From NCBI GenBank assembly GCA_027886175.1, contig JAJNNQ010000026.1, forward strand, positions 10,764,001 to 10,828,000: DNA of 64,000 nt, given 5' to 3'. Below are positions 26,261-38,178 of the stretch, piece by piece (positions within the stretch are counted from its first letter, which is position 1; each line of letters opens with the position of its first letter). The DNA comes from Phylloscopus collybita (lineage: Eukaryota > Chordata > Aves > Passeriformes > Phylloscopidae). The position numbers and the translations under genes were made by a program. A model generated the notes under the pieces. That model made no database searches. It was not told the DNA's origin and worked only from the letters and a program-made list of their open reading frames with translations.

Positions 26261-27025
26261 TGTCTTGGGTTATGGAACCAAAAATGTGTATTCTATCTCA
26301 TCTGCTGAAAGCAGTTAGGGAGATGTTTTTCTCTGTCTCTTGTAACTCTGGGAGGAGAGGGGTGGGTGCCTTTTGATAATGGGCCAGCTGTTAAAACCAG
26401 GTGGGGCAGTGTTTCTTATCTCTTTTCACAATGGGCCATTAAGACTCCCCAAGCTGTTCTCCTCCCCAAGCTGTTCTCCTCCCCAAAGCAGTACATCCAC
26501 AAAGCAGTACATCCACATTCCATCATCCTATTGTGAGATGCTCCACCCAGTGGGGGGAGCCAACCATTCCTACCTGGATAAAAACTGAGATGTAAGAACA
26601 CAAGGTATCTAGCTTCACCGGATTCCCCCAGAGGAAGACTGGACCCTTCTCACCATCACTGGACCCTTTTTTCTACAGGATCATCTCTACTTCAACAGAA
26701 CCACATCTGCCACTCCAGGAGGACTCACTTTTGGACTGCTTCCAACACCCTGACCAACAGGGTGTCAGGTTGTACCTCTGACTCTGTCGGGGTTCTCCAA
26801 AATTGTTGTTTGTTTGTTTGCTTGTTTGGTTGAGTGGTTTTGTTTTCTACTGCATTTGTATTGTTAGTCTTCCTAGTAGAGAGCTGTTGTTCCTATTCTC
26901 AAATCTTTGCCTGGAGGCCCTTAATTGCAAAATTATAATTTGGAGGGGGTGAGGGGTTTACATTCCCCATTCCAAGGGAAACTCCAGCTTTCCCTGGTAA
27001 ATACCTGTCTTTCCAAACCGAGACA
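26261..27025 (+). mobile_element. Solo LTR, ERV-L-like, related to the provirus
   Basis: A 765-bp LTR starting TGTCTTGGGTTATGG and ending GAGACA, flanked by an exact 5-bp duplication CACCT (26256-26260 and 27026-27030). Its last ~380 bases, from GGATCATCTCTACTTCAACA onward, and its first ~50 bases align by eye with the reverse complement of the LTRs at 50165 and 55902, so it belongs to a sister subfamily. It has a TATA-like ATAAAAA at 26578-26584, which the provirus LTR lacks. The middle holds two back-to-back small duplications (17 bp x2 at 26447-26480, 16 bp x2 at 26484-26515). No internal retroviral sequence follows, so it was left by LTR-LTR recombination. Confidence 0.9.
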
Positions 27026-27030
27026 CACCT
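27026..27030. repeat. Target-site duplication, right copy
   Basis: CACCT immediately after the solo LTR ends in CA. It is identical to the left copy and confirms both LTR borders. Confidence 0.85.
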
Positions 27031-27480
27031 CCATGGTATTTGACTAAGTGAACACTGCTACCTTTAACAATATATCTTTCTTTGCGAGAAGAACAAGGGA
27101 AGGTTTACTGTACCCAGAAAAACAGTCCCAGCTTTTAGCTGGTCCTGTAATACTCTATAATTGCTCTAATTAACAGCAAAAATTAGGACAAATTCAATTT
27201 GAACTACAGAATCTAATCTGGCTCAGTTTTTTTTCTTTTTTGCATGGTAACACTGAATATAACTCTGTGAAACTTTCCTTGTTATTGCTGTCATCCATTC
27301 TTAATTACTGCTCTGAAGTGGAAACAGGAGCCACAGTGGGAGTGTGTACAAATGACCACTGCATGCCAGGGAAAACATCCCGCATCTCTTAGCAATGCCA
27401 GGGCCCCCAGCCTTTGCTGTGGACACACGAGCTTCACTATTTGCCAATTAAGAGAACAGGATTTTCTCTTTGATAGCATT
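27031..27480. other. Short non-coding spacer between two LTRs
   Basis: About 450 bases of unassigned sequence with no gene or repeat seen. It separates two LTRs of different families lying in the same orientation. Confidence 0.6.
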
Positions 27481-27822
27481 TGTATTGGGTTTCCATGTCA
27501 AGGTTTTGGAGGGGGAGGGTGCAGGAGTGGAATCTGTAAGAAGCTGCTGGAAGCTTCCCCTGTGTCCAGCAGAGTCAACGCCACTCAACTCCAAGACTGA
27601 CCTCCTGCTGGCCAAGGCAGAGCCCATCAGCGGCTGTGGTAGTGCTTCTGGGATAACATATTTAAGAAGGGGGAAATTAAGCCCTGCACAATATCAGCAG
27701 CTGTCAGAAGAGAGGAGTGAGAATATGGGAGAGAAAAAACACTGCAAACACAAAGATTGATGAAGAAAGAAAGGATGGAGGTGCTCCAGGTGCCAGAGCA
27801 GACATTCCCCTGAAGTCTCTAG

Positions 27823-28100
27823 AGGACCCCATGCCAGAGCAGGTGGATACACCCAAAGGATGTTGTGACCACCTGGAGAGAGGAGCTCATGCTGGAGCAG
27901 GTTTGCTGGCAGGACTTGTGACTCCACAAGGGACCCATGCTGGAGTAGCCTGTTCCTGTAGGACAGCACCCCATGGAAGGGACCCACACTGCAGCACTTA
28001 GTTTAGATCTGCAGCCTATGGGAAGGACACAGGTTGGAGAAGTTCAGGAAGGACTGTCTCCCTACCTTCAGGGGGGGACCCCACAGTGGAGCAGAGGAGT
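27823..28100 (+). repeat. Degenerate ~50-bp tandem repeats inside the LTR
   Basis: The motif GGGACCCA-C-CTGGAGCAG recurs with variation at about 27823, 27882, 27930, 27979, 28024 and 28076, a spacing of 45-59 bases. Six copies are visible, with a weaker one near 27781. They lie between the TATA-like box and the AATAAA, within the transcribed R-like part of the LTR. Confidence 0.75.
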
Positions 28101-28329
28101 GTGAGTAGTCCTCCCCCGAAGAGGAAGGACCAGCAGAGACAGCATGTGATAAACAGACCACAGTCCCTGTTCCCATACCCCTGCACTACTGGGGGGAAGG
28201 AGGTAGAGAAATTAGGATTACAATTAGACCCATAAAGAAGGGAGGGGGGGGAGAAAGTATTTTTAATTATGGGTTTACTCCTTATTACCCTATTCTTGAT
28301 TGGATTGGCAATAAATTAAATTAATTTCA

Positions 28330-28826
28330 TTGAATCATGAAATGGTTTGGGTTGGAAAGGACCTTAAAGGTCATCTATTTCCACCTCCATGCCATGGGCA
28401 GAGATGGCACCCACTAGACCAATTTGCTCAAAGCCCCACTCAACATGGCCCTGGACACTGCCAGTGGTGGGGCACCCAAAACTTCTCTGGGCAGCCTGGT
28501 CCAGCATCTCACCAACCTCACAATAAGGAATTTCTTTTTAATATCTAATCTAAACCTATCCTCTTTCAGTTTAATTCCATCCCCGCTGCTATTAGGTCTC
28601 CCTGGAGCCTTCTCTTCTGAGGCTGAATTACCCCAATTCTCCAGACTGTTTTCCTAGTAGGGTTACCCCAGCCCTCTGATCATTTTCTTGCACTTGCCTG
28701 AACCTGCTCTAACAGGTAGGTTAATATATTTCTTATGCTGAGGACCCCAGCATTGGAAACAGAATTCCAGGTGGGATCTCACAAGAGCGGAGTAGAGGCG
28801 AAGAATCAACTCCCTTAACCTGCTGG
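28330..28826 (-). mobile_element. CR1 LINE nested in an LTR
   Basis: Reverse-oriented CR1 3' part. The plus strand begins TGAATCATGAAATGGTTTGG, the complement of a diverged CR1 tail, and continues to ACCTGCTGG near the 3' end of ORF2. LTR sequence on the left (TTAATTTC) resumes on the right (CTGTTTTGCC), so the CR1 inserted into the existing LTR and is younger than it. It is 5'-truncated and has no usable frame. Confidence 0.85.
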
Positions 28827-28978
28827 TCTCTGTTTTGCCCACGACAGTAACTGGTGAGTGATCTCTCCCTGCCCTTACCTTTCCCTATATTTTTCTCTCT
28901 CCTTTCCAGCTCAGGAAGAGGAATGATAGAGCAGCTTGGTGGGCATCTGGTGTCCATCTAAGGCAACCTAGCTGAACA

Positions 28979-31900
28979 AGCAACTCCTAATTTAGCCCAA
29001 ACTTTTTCTGTTTCTAAAGCCTTTCTCAGAGATTTGTGTTGATCTGCTGATAACCAGGGCCTGTTGGCCTAGAGGTTCCAGTGTTGACAGCATCTACACA
29101 GGGATTTGACCTCAGGATGCAGCTGGTTATATTTTCATTGAATAGTAAAATAGTTAGCAGATGCTTATGCTTTGGATATGCCATCCCTTGCACAAAAGCA
29201 CTTTATAAATGGGTAAAGGAAATTCACACTCAAATGCTGGTGGCATTTCTTCTTTCCCACATATGCTGCATTTACAGCCTAATCAGATGACTGCTCTCAG
29301 GCCATGTTTTTTTCAACAGCCAGTCCTTCAGAAGTAAGATCAGTGAAAAAAGAAAGAGTTACAGCTCACATGCAACACCAGGAGAGGTCCCGACAGTAAC
29401 ATTTCTTTTGCTACCAACAACTAATCAGATAGTAGCAACCTTTGAAAGGAAAGACACTAAGTTTGCCAGGAATCAAGGGCAAGCACAGCAGCTAAATTAT
29501 CTATCCACTCACGTCTTTGCATAAAATTTCTGCTTTAATGTTATTAATCATTCATATCATTGTTAAATTCTCTATGGTGTGTTTGCTTTTTCCTTATCAA
29601 TATATGCATAAATCTATCTAATTAATGCCAATATAAATGTTTGCTATGGGAAGGCAGAGATTGTCTACATTGCATTTCTAATTCAGCTAAACCAAGACAC
29701 TTTTTAAAAAGAAAAAAAAAGTCAAACATTTTAGTCCTCAAAATTTCAAAAATATTTTGAGGAAACCCGTTGTGGGATCTTGAGCACTACAGTCATGGGG
29801 CTACCTAACAGTTGTTTGACAGCCTTGCAAAACTTTATTCCTTTTCAGATAGATATCAGCAAATAAAATTTGTCAACAATATAAAAACTTGTAAATGTTT
29901 AATGAATTCTTTTAAGACTGAAATAGTGTGAACAGGAGAGAACCTTTCTGGGAGCTGAGTTCCATATCTAGTTCTTCTTTAAAAACAGCAGTCAAAACAT
30001 ATTCCAGTTATTTAGCTCAGTAATACTTAAAAACATTTTGGTTTTTTATATAATTTTCAAATTTTAGACCATTTAATGGCATAGGAACCCCTACTCAGAC
30101 TCTGAAAGTCCGATGGAGAATTTGTGTCTTTTTATGATTTTTATCTGAAACTGTAACTTGTAGGTAAGCTGCTTTGGCTTGAGGCTATATACAGATATTG
30201 CTACTTGCTAACTACTAGTTGCTTTCCTTCTGCATCTTGCTGTAAAGATCCTGCTTCCCCTATAAGCAACCCGATGCAGCTCGCACTGTGACATTAATCC
30301 AAAAGGCAGTTTTGCAGTGTCTGTAATAAAAAAAAAAATCATTAAAATATTATTGAAAGTTAAAAGAAATAATTTATAAAATCTCATAAGAAACATTTGT
30401 ATCTTATCTGAAAAAAATAATTGAACTGCTGGCTTGATGGAAAGGAAAATATCTGAGTTTACTCACTAAGAAAATATTTAATAAAAGTATAAAAGGGTTC
30501 ATTTTTAAGTCAGTGTGCTCAGCATCTGGAGCATATTTCAAGGCTACAATGAGGCTGAGTGAACAATCTAATTCTTTCTGATATATTTAATTTGATTATG
30601 CATTTAATAGGCAATAAGTGTATAGTCGCATTATTTCAGCAAAACTGTTCTTTTCAGCTAGAGAAGAAAGTAATAAAGTTCAGAGTTATTCAGTATAACA
30701 ATAATTAATAAACATTTTTTCCCATATAAGAGGACAGATGATTCATTACTCCCTAAAATGGACAATATGATCACTTTGAAACATTTCTGGGTTTACCTGA
30801 GATGTATCTATTGTCTGGGAAAGCACGTGTATCAGTTGCCAGCATCATTAGCTCTTTTCACTGTATTCATGAAACATATTATCATCAAGTTCTTCTGTTC
30901 TTGAGAGAAAAGGTACTTCCCCTCCCCCTCTTCCCCATGTTTTTGTTGAGGATTTATGCCATGTCTGGATGTAGGATCTTGTCCATGGGTCACAGCAGAG
31001 TTGAGCTATCCCCCCCCACCCAGCTCTGCTCTGAAATCACCACAGCTCTCAGCTGCAGCATTACCTGAGTTTGGTTAATCCTCCATAATTCTGGTGTTCT
31101 CAAAAGTTGTATGGCCTAAATGCACAATCTGGGCTCTGTCTGTTGTCAAAAACAAGGGTAAGGACACAAGGGGGCAAATCCAAGCTCTGGGTGTCAAACA
31201 GCTTCTTTAGGCAATTGAGCCACACTCTTGAGGTACCTGTGAGGGACCTTGACAACCTGCACAGGGTGGAGACGCTTGTTTTGGGCTGCAAAAGCTTCCA
31301 GCAGCATTTAATCATGCTGCTCCTCGCTCTCTCCCAGCTGCCAGCTCTTACCTAATAGGGCCAGTGGAGCAGCCAGGTCATGGACATGTAAACAGTGTTA
31401 ACCTAATTCTATGCAAAGCAGGACAGCATTTATGCATTTCTCTAACTTGCTGTCTGGTGGGGTTACATGCTACTCTCCAAATGAGTGCAACTGAAAGGAA
31501 ATATGTCTTGGTATTTTATAATCTTGAAACACATCACTACACCTGTTGCAAAAATAATAATATTCTTACAGTTCTAGTTGTGTCAGCCCTGTTAGATCAC
31601 CATGTGTGGCCACCCTGCAGTTCTCTCATCTAAGCAAAGCTTCTCACTCTGCCAAAACCAGGCTGCTGGGCAGAGAATCTGGAGCCCCTCCTCTTCCACT
31701 CACATCTCAGGGATTGTTAACCAGCTCCTGTCCTGCCCACAGACTTCAAAATATATATGTGTAGACAGGCCAGTATTCACAGACCAATAAATGGGGTTCT
31801 ATGAGTGAACAATCCTACACCAGATGTTAATTGGTATATACCCAAGGAAGGGGAATGCAGCCCAGCCAGTTGTCTAGAAAGACATTCCCTCTGATGCAGT

Positions 31901-34900
31901 ATTAAAACCTGCAGGCTGGAGGAGGATCCAGACTGAGATGCACACCTTAACCACATGATGACCATAGGAACAGGAATGATCCAGGCAAAGATTAATCTTT
32001 TCCCCTCATTTGCTATCTCCCTAAACTGCTACCATAGGCACCACAGGAATTTGGACACCTGGATTAGAAAGAAGCTATGGCATATCCCAGCTGTAGTCCC
32101 AGTTCAGAGCAGCAGGACAGCAGGGTGGGCTGAGGAGGCTCTAACCTGGATTGCAGTCTAGGTGCCATCTCCTGGCCACCTCTCAATCACTGGAAAAGGA
32201 CTACTAATATCTCAGATAAAGGAGTCACTGGTCCTGTCCTCAAAATAAAAGTCACTGAGGGTAGGAGCTTGCATTTTTGGAGCACTAACAGCAAGGCAAA
32301 GCAACAGTTTTAACTGCCTTGAAGAGAATCTGATAAATTTTCCAACCTTTCAACTGCTTAACTCAGGAACATGTGTTTTTCTGAACAGGCAGCTCTTGCT
32401 CTTGTTTCCAAGTAGCATTTTGAGTGAAAATCTATGAACCACACACTGCAAAGATCATGTCCTGCCTGGTTCTACATTTATAAATGAAAATATAGTTCTA
32501 ACGGCTGAAGTTCATCCTGAGGAGAAAGAGACTGCAGATTTTTAAAGATAAAATAACATTTTTAAGGTTTTGATTTTTTAATCTGCTTTTTCCTTTCCTC
32601 TCCACCTTCTGAGGTATTCCAGACAACTACATATGGTTCAAGTAGATTATACATTTCATCAGGACAGGTGACAGGAATGAAAAACACACCTAGACACTTC
32701 AGAGCCGCAGGAAAAATGAAATCAAGCTCTTCCAATAAATTTCACTTCTAGAAGACACCTCTATTAAAATGTAGAAGTGAAGCCATAAAATATTGAGGAA
32801 AAGGCAGTGAAATGTGGAAGTTGTCATAAATCGAGGGACATAAAAATCTTGGAAATACATGGTAAGAACAAAGTTCAAACCCTATTAATGCCTATATTAT
32901 GGTTTACTGCAGTCTAATTTGTAAAATATACAACTCTAAACCTTTTTCTGTGAAGCTTTTGAAGGCTGTCCTGGTAAATGAGATTCTCTATAGCTATAGG
33001 ATTCTCTAAGCTATTATTTGCATAGTAACAAATACAGTCTTACAAGTGTTTAGTGAAACCCTGGTAAAATTCCTAGATGTAGGAATAATAAACAACATCT
33101 TATGAATTCTTTTGGCTGAATATATGGCAGCAAACAAATATTTGAAGGTAATTGCTATTATTTTCATTCATTCAGAATTACTCTTTCTTTTTAGTACTCC
33201 AGTGAATGATAAATACCTGATGACAGAAGACATAGTTATTGATGGAAACACTTTTTATTTTTTCCAAATTCAGAGACATTACCACAAAGGACAAAAATTA
33301 AACCCAAATAGGTCATACTTGTAGAGCTGGTGTTCACAATTCCATCATCACAATTTCTTCTCCCCAGATTGCCACTGAGGCTGGTTGCATGGGTACCACC
33401 CCTGCAAGACTTGTCCCTGACTGACAGTAAAGCACAGAGAAACTCCAGGGGCTAGAAAAGCCTGGAGGAGCCTGGTGGGAGCTCTACCACATTTCTCGTC
33501 AGGTACGTGTGCTCTCCCACCAGCAATCTCATGTGACAATTGAACAGATTGATAACAGGCACTATTACCAGAATAACAGCCAGCATCTCCTTTTATAATC
33601 ACCTTCCACTTTCTTTTTGCACTACATCTTCCTGTGCACGATCTTACATGATTTCCCTGATAAAAACACGACAAGTCATTGTTCTGGATTAGCCATTGTA
33701 CTCTAAATCCCAAATTTTATCATTTATGATATTTTGACTACCTGAGCCCTCCCCAAAAAAACCATTTAAGATTTCTCATCTCCTGGTGACACACACTTAT
33801 GAAACACCAGTGTTTTCAGCAGTTGTGGGAGGGGTTGTCTTGAAAAGCGCAGGAGCTCATCAGTCGCCGAGGTTGTCGGTAAACGTCTCTCGGTAGCATT
33901 ATTTCTATTTCATCTGAAATTCTGTGGTAATGAGGCTTTAAACACTGGCAGCAGGGAGGTGGAATAGCATAACTTGTCAGTTAAAAACTGTGTAATATGG
34001 GACAAGTTGTAGAGTATTTGAGGGGCTATTCTCCTCTCAGCACACGAGGCTAAAGCAGCTCCTGTGTTAGCACAGGGGAATGCAGAACACCTGAGGCTGG
34101 AAATGCAGCATTTGCATAATGCAGATGTTCTCAACTGAAAGTGAAACGGTACCAGAAAGACTTGGAAGTAGAAGACAGCAACATCCTCAGTGGTGGCACC
34201 ACTCTGTGTTGCAGTGGTGCCAGATTGTCTTGTCATCAGGGTAAAGCCACAAGTCTACAGAGATCCCAAAGAGCACGTGTTGGTGGCCAGTGAGTTGCGC
34301 TGTCAAATCCTTCACCTCCACACTCAGTTCACTGCACTCCACTTCTGGAGGTGTTCAGTGAGGAGGGACGACAAATCTGAAGGGATTTTAATTACATCAC
34401 AATGGCCAGTTTCAACAACAGTAAAACCTGAGCCCATCACAAACCTACTCCTTCCAAATTGTGAACGTATTTGTTGTCTGTTTTCATGTTCAACAGCTTG
34501 TTAGCTGAGATGGTCAAATAGTCATTGTTTGTTTGACAACAAATTAGTAAGTGGGGAAATGTCATCAAAAAGTTCTGTTTTTGATATAAATGTCAAGACT
34601 GAAAAATTACAATTAATATTAGAAATTAGAAACCACAGTTTTGAGTCCTAGCTGGTAGTGACTGCATGCATAGGATAAATTCCTGTATTGTCTTCAATTA
34701 CAATTTAAAAAATTAACTGATTTTTTTTTTTAATTAGTCTTAAGTATATTCCACAGATGTCCACTTAGGAATAGCTGTAGTGATGAGGCTGTAGTGATGA
34801 GGCTAGTAAACATTCTCTCATGAACATTCTCTCACTCCTTGAGTCAAGACATATTAAACATTTTTGCAAAGTATTTTTGTAAACTGAAATGCACTTTTCT

Positions 34901-37760
34901 GCAGTGCCTTTTTCTTTATTTATTGTGAATATTAGAGGAAAAATACATGTGAAATCTTCACCTAAGACTATGCAGTTAAGGAAATGTTTGTGTGATGGTT
35001 TAGTTTGGACTTGCTTTATTGTGTCATTGTTTAAAGCACCACCCAACTTACTATTCATTAGTATTCATGCATTGTTATGTCTTAAGGCTCATGAATATTT
35101 CAGCAATACTCTCTGAATGCCTGTTATGAACGGATTTGATTGTGGGAGAAACATCTGTTCGGTTTTGGATGCCCTTGCTCAAGAAAAATATAGTCAAGAC
35201 TGAAAAACTCCAAACACACACTACTATAACAGTGATTTAAGTTACAATTACTTAGTCTAAAGAAAAAAAAAAAAGGCTAATCTGATCTATAAACAGGGGA
35301 ATGAATAGTTGACACTCCTCCTCCAAGTGGACCCTCAAAACTCTGCCAAAGGCAAAAGCAGGGTAAAAGCATGAAATAAAAAAGACACAATACTTGAAAA
35401 TAGGTCAATGTAAGAAGGAATTGTAATGAATGGGGGACTCAAACCTACAAGTTCAGGTCCTTTTTGATGCAAAATTGCCACCACCCCCCCTTTAATTTTT
35501 AAACCTATTCATTTTCTATGCAGTAGCACCAAGCAAGACTTTCTTGGAGAGATAACATAGGCAGGCTAGCAGATCTACTGTTCTGGCTTAATAGTAAAAC
35601 AGAGGTGGGAGCTTTACTTCCCCTGTTTATTTGCCTGTATCCAGAATGACTATTCATTATAATAATTAACCAGTGCCCAGAGTCTAGGAACATTAATGTC
35701 TACCATTAGTAGACAAATAGCAACCAATAGAAGCGTGTTTTCCCAGGAAAACCAGGGAAATTTCACATACTCTTTGGCTCAGTTTGGAAGGAAGATTCAC
35801 AGCTTTCTGTGAGGGCTGCAATGGAAAAACAAGATTCTGAAAGAATTTATCTGGCCTGGAGGTCACAGAGAAACACACTCAAATCAGAAGAGAAACAGGG
35901 CAGGAAGGAAAATGGAGCAGCTCAACTAAGTGCGAGGAAAATTTGCATTTTCTACTGTTCATTAGCTGTATTGCAAGGTTTCAGGCTCTCAGGAGTTCAG
36001 TTTCTCTCACTAGAAGATATCCTGTTTTGTGGCACTATCAGTCTTTTCTTCTGGTTACCCTCTTTCCAAAGGAGCCTAAGAAGGCAGACTATTTTACTGG
36101 CAAAGGAAATACATCTCGTTTCAAAGCACTGCAGATGTAGTGCAGGGTTATTAAACTGTGTCAGATGAAGTCCACCCTTGTTGAAATTCTAAGTGGGATA
36201 ATCTTGTGACTTCGCAGAGATCTCTTACTGATACTGTTTTGTTTCTTCAGCATGAGAACTAGTGATCATCTGTTCTGGAAAATTCACAAGGGTGGTGACT
36301 ATTGGTGATATGAAGACTACTGAAAGTTAAATGTTTTCTTTAATAGCTGCTTTTCTTCTGAGACAAGCTGTAGAAAGATTACTGTCAAAATTTGCCCTTA
36401 GTTTCTAAAAAAAAAGATGAAGGTCTCTGAAGTGCTAATGCTATGCATTATAAAATCCTAATCTAACTCTATAAAGAGAATTTGGAACAGGCATTAGCTG
36501 CTGTATCCATGTTTCCCAAATCAGCTACTCTGACTGATGAGCTGCTTCACCAGTTCACAGATGTGCAAGTGTCTCCACAGTGCTTTTGGCATTTCCAAAT
36601 ATCCAAGCCTCTTCTGGAGGAAAGGCATCTAGGGAAAGAAAAAAAAAAATTAGCCTTTTTGCTCATTAATCTTTCAACCTTTCAGAGATGAAAGTCAGAG
36701 CCTCTCTCTAAGTCGATGGTCATGACATGGACCTTTGTGCCTCAACAACACCTGGAGGAGCACATGATAAGCCTTTGATGCATGCATCTCTTCCTGGAGT
36801 AATTCCTCACCTAATTCCCAATCACTGGTCCCTGCACAAACCTATTTGAAAAGACACTTTCCTCCTATTTAGTCATTCCTGAAAGAGGCAATATGCTTTA
36901 AGAAGATGATCCTACATAAATCTTCTTGGTTTTAATTGAAAGATCCTAAAGCAATCTTCTTGTCTTGTAATAGAAAGAACCAAAGCTATTTTTTACACCT
37001 TCTTGTCCAAAATTGTTCATGATAGAGGGCAAACAATCCATGCTGAATATGAGAATCTAATGAAAAAATTCTATTATTGGATGGTTCCACACACAAGTTT
37101 TTAGTATTGATCATGTCTTCGCTTGAAAAAAAAGATTTTTTCAAGAAGATTAATAAGACACTTTCAGACGTTTTAGATTTTCTTTAATACATCCTCTCAG
37201 CATCTCAGTTTATTGAAAAGAAAGATTTTTTTTTCACAGATTTGGTAATTAGATTTTTTCCATATTTTAGAATTTTGGGGTTTTTGGTAATTAGAACTGC
37301 CATATTAACAAAATGTCTGTCTTTTATTTGAAGGGGGAGATTATTCAATCAAAACAAAGATAACAAGATCGATCATTCCTTCATTTGAATTCCAGATGAT
37401 GCAAGGATGATGATACCTATGACTTGTCCAGGTGCAACATTGGTAATAAACAGAAGAGACAACCTCTTGTACTATCCCAGCATTTCTGTCACTTCATGAT
37501 CATTTCAAATATGTCATTATGAAAAATGTTATACATGGCATATATGCTGAGGTATTTTGGAAAGTAGCACTAGGGTAGTAACATAGCAGATTCAGTAAAT
37601 CCCCTGGAATTTGAATGTTTGGGCATTGCCTAGAACTAGTTTTCCAATTGGAACTTCAGGTATTGTTTTCTTTAGCAACGCTCCAAGCAGTTTTCAATGA
37701 GACACTAGAAAATACCGTAACTGTACAGGGGCACAGTTCAGGATGGCATCTCCTTGGGTT
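28979..37760. other. Long non-coding interval, nothing recognised
   Basis: Almost 9 kb of AT-rich sequence with no identifiable gene or transposon. GC-richer islands occur at about 30990-31380 and 33340-33500. A 121-codon minus frame at 33348-33713 has no ATG start and no domain. Small features include poly(C) near 31011 and 35483, a 14-bp tandem duplication near 34780-34802, and short A runs. Confidence 0.5.
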
Positions 37761-38178
37761 CACAGCATCACAAAATGGTTGAGTTAGAAGAGACCTCTGG
37801 AAGTCATCTGGTCCAACCACCCTGCTCAAGCAGGGCCATTCAGGGCTGATTGCCAAGGACTGTGCCTGGACAGCTTTTGAAGACCTCCAGGAGTGGAGAC
37901 TTCTCAACTTGTACCAGTGCTCAGTCACCCTCCCACTGAAAAACTGTTTCCTGATGTTGTGATCTCCCATGATTCAATTTGTGCCCATTGCCTCTGGACA
38001 CCACTGAAAAAAGGCTGGCTCCATCCTCTTTGTACCCTTCCTTTAGGTATTTATATACATTGGAAATGTTCCCCTGAGTCCTTTACAGGCTGAACAGTCC
38101 CAGCTCTCTCAGTCTCTTCTTACAGGAGAGGTGATCCAACTTCTTTGTCATCTTATTGACATTCCACTGGGCTCTCCT
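37761..38178 (-). mobile_element. CR1 LINE 3' fragment, diverged
   Basis: The plus strand starts with TCACAAAATGGTTGAG, the complement of a CR1 tail. It passes through GACCTCTGGAAGTCATCTGG and TGAACAGTCCCAGCTCTCTC and ends near GGGCTCTCCTTAAG. The order of landmarks is that of a 5'-truncated avian CR1 in reverse orientation. It is more diverged than the copy at 21053 and has no coding capacity. Confidence 0.85.

Larger units (their letters stand above)
27481..28978 (+). mobile_element. Long avian ERV LTR, interrupted by a CR1
   Basis: It begins TGTATTGGGTTTCCATG and has a TATA-like TATTTAA near 27659-27666. A body of degenerate ~50-bp repeats follows, then a poly(A) signal AATAAA at 28310-28315, and it resumes after a nested CR1 with CTGTTTTGCCCACGAC to about 28978. 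I recognise the general pattern as a widespread avian LTR, but the family name is not certain. The right edge is approximate. The flanking hexamers AGCATT and AGCAAC are at best a decayed target duplication. No internal viral genes adjoin it, so it is a solo LTR. Removing the CR1 leaves about 1 kb. Confidence 0.75.

Noticed and set aside
33348..33713. 121-codon minus-strand frame with several Cys and basic residues
   Set aside because: Its first codon is TTG, not ATG, and it has no convincing splice boundaries or family signature.
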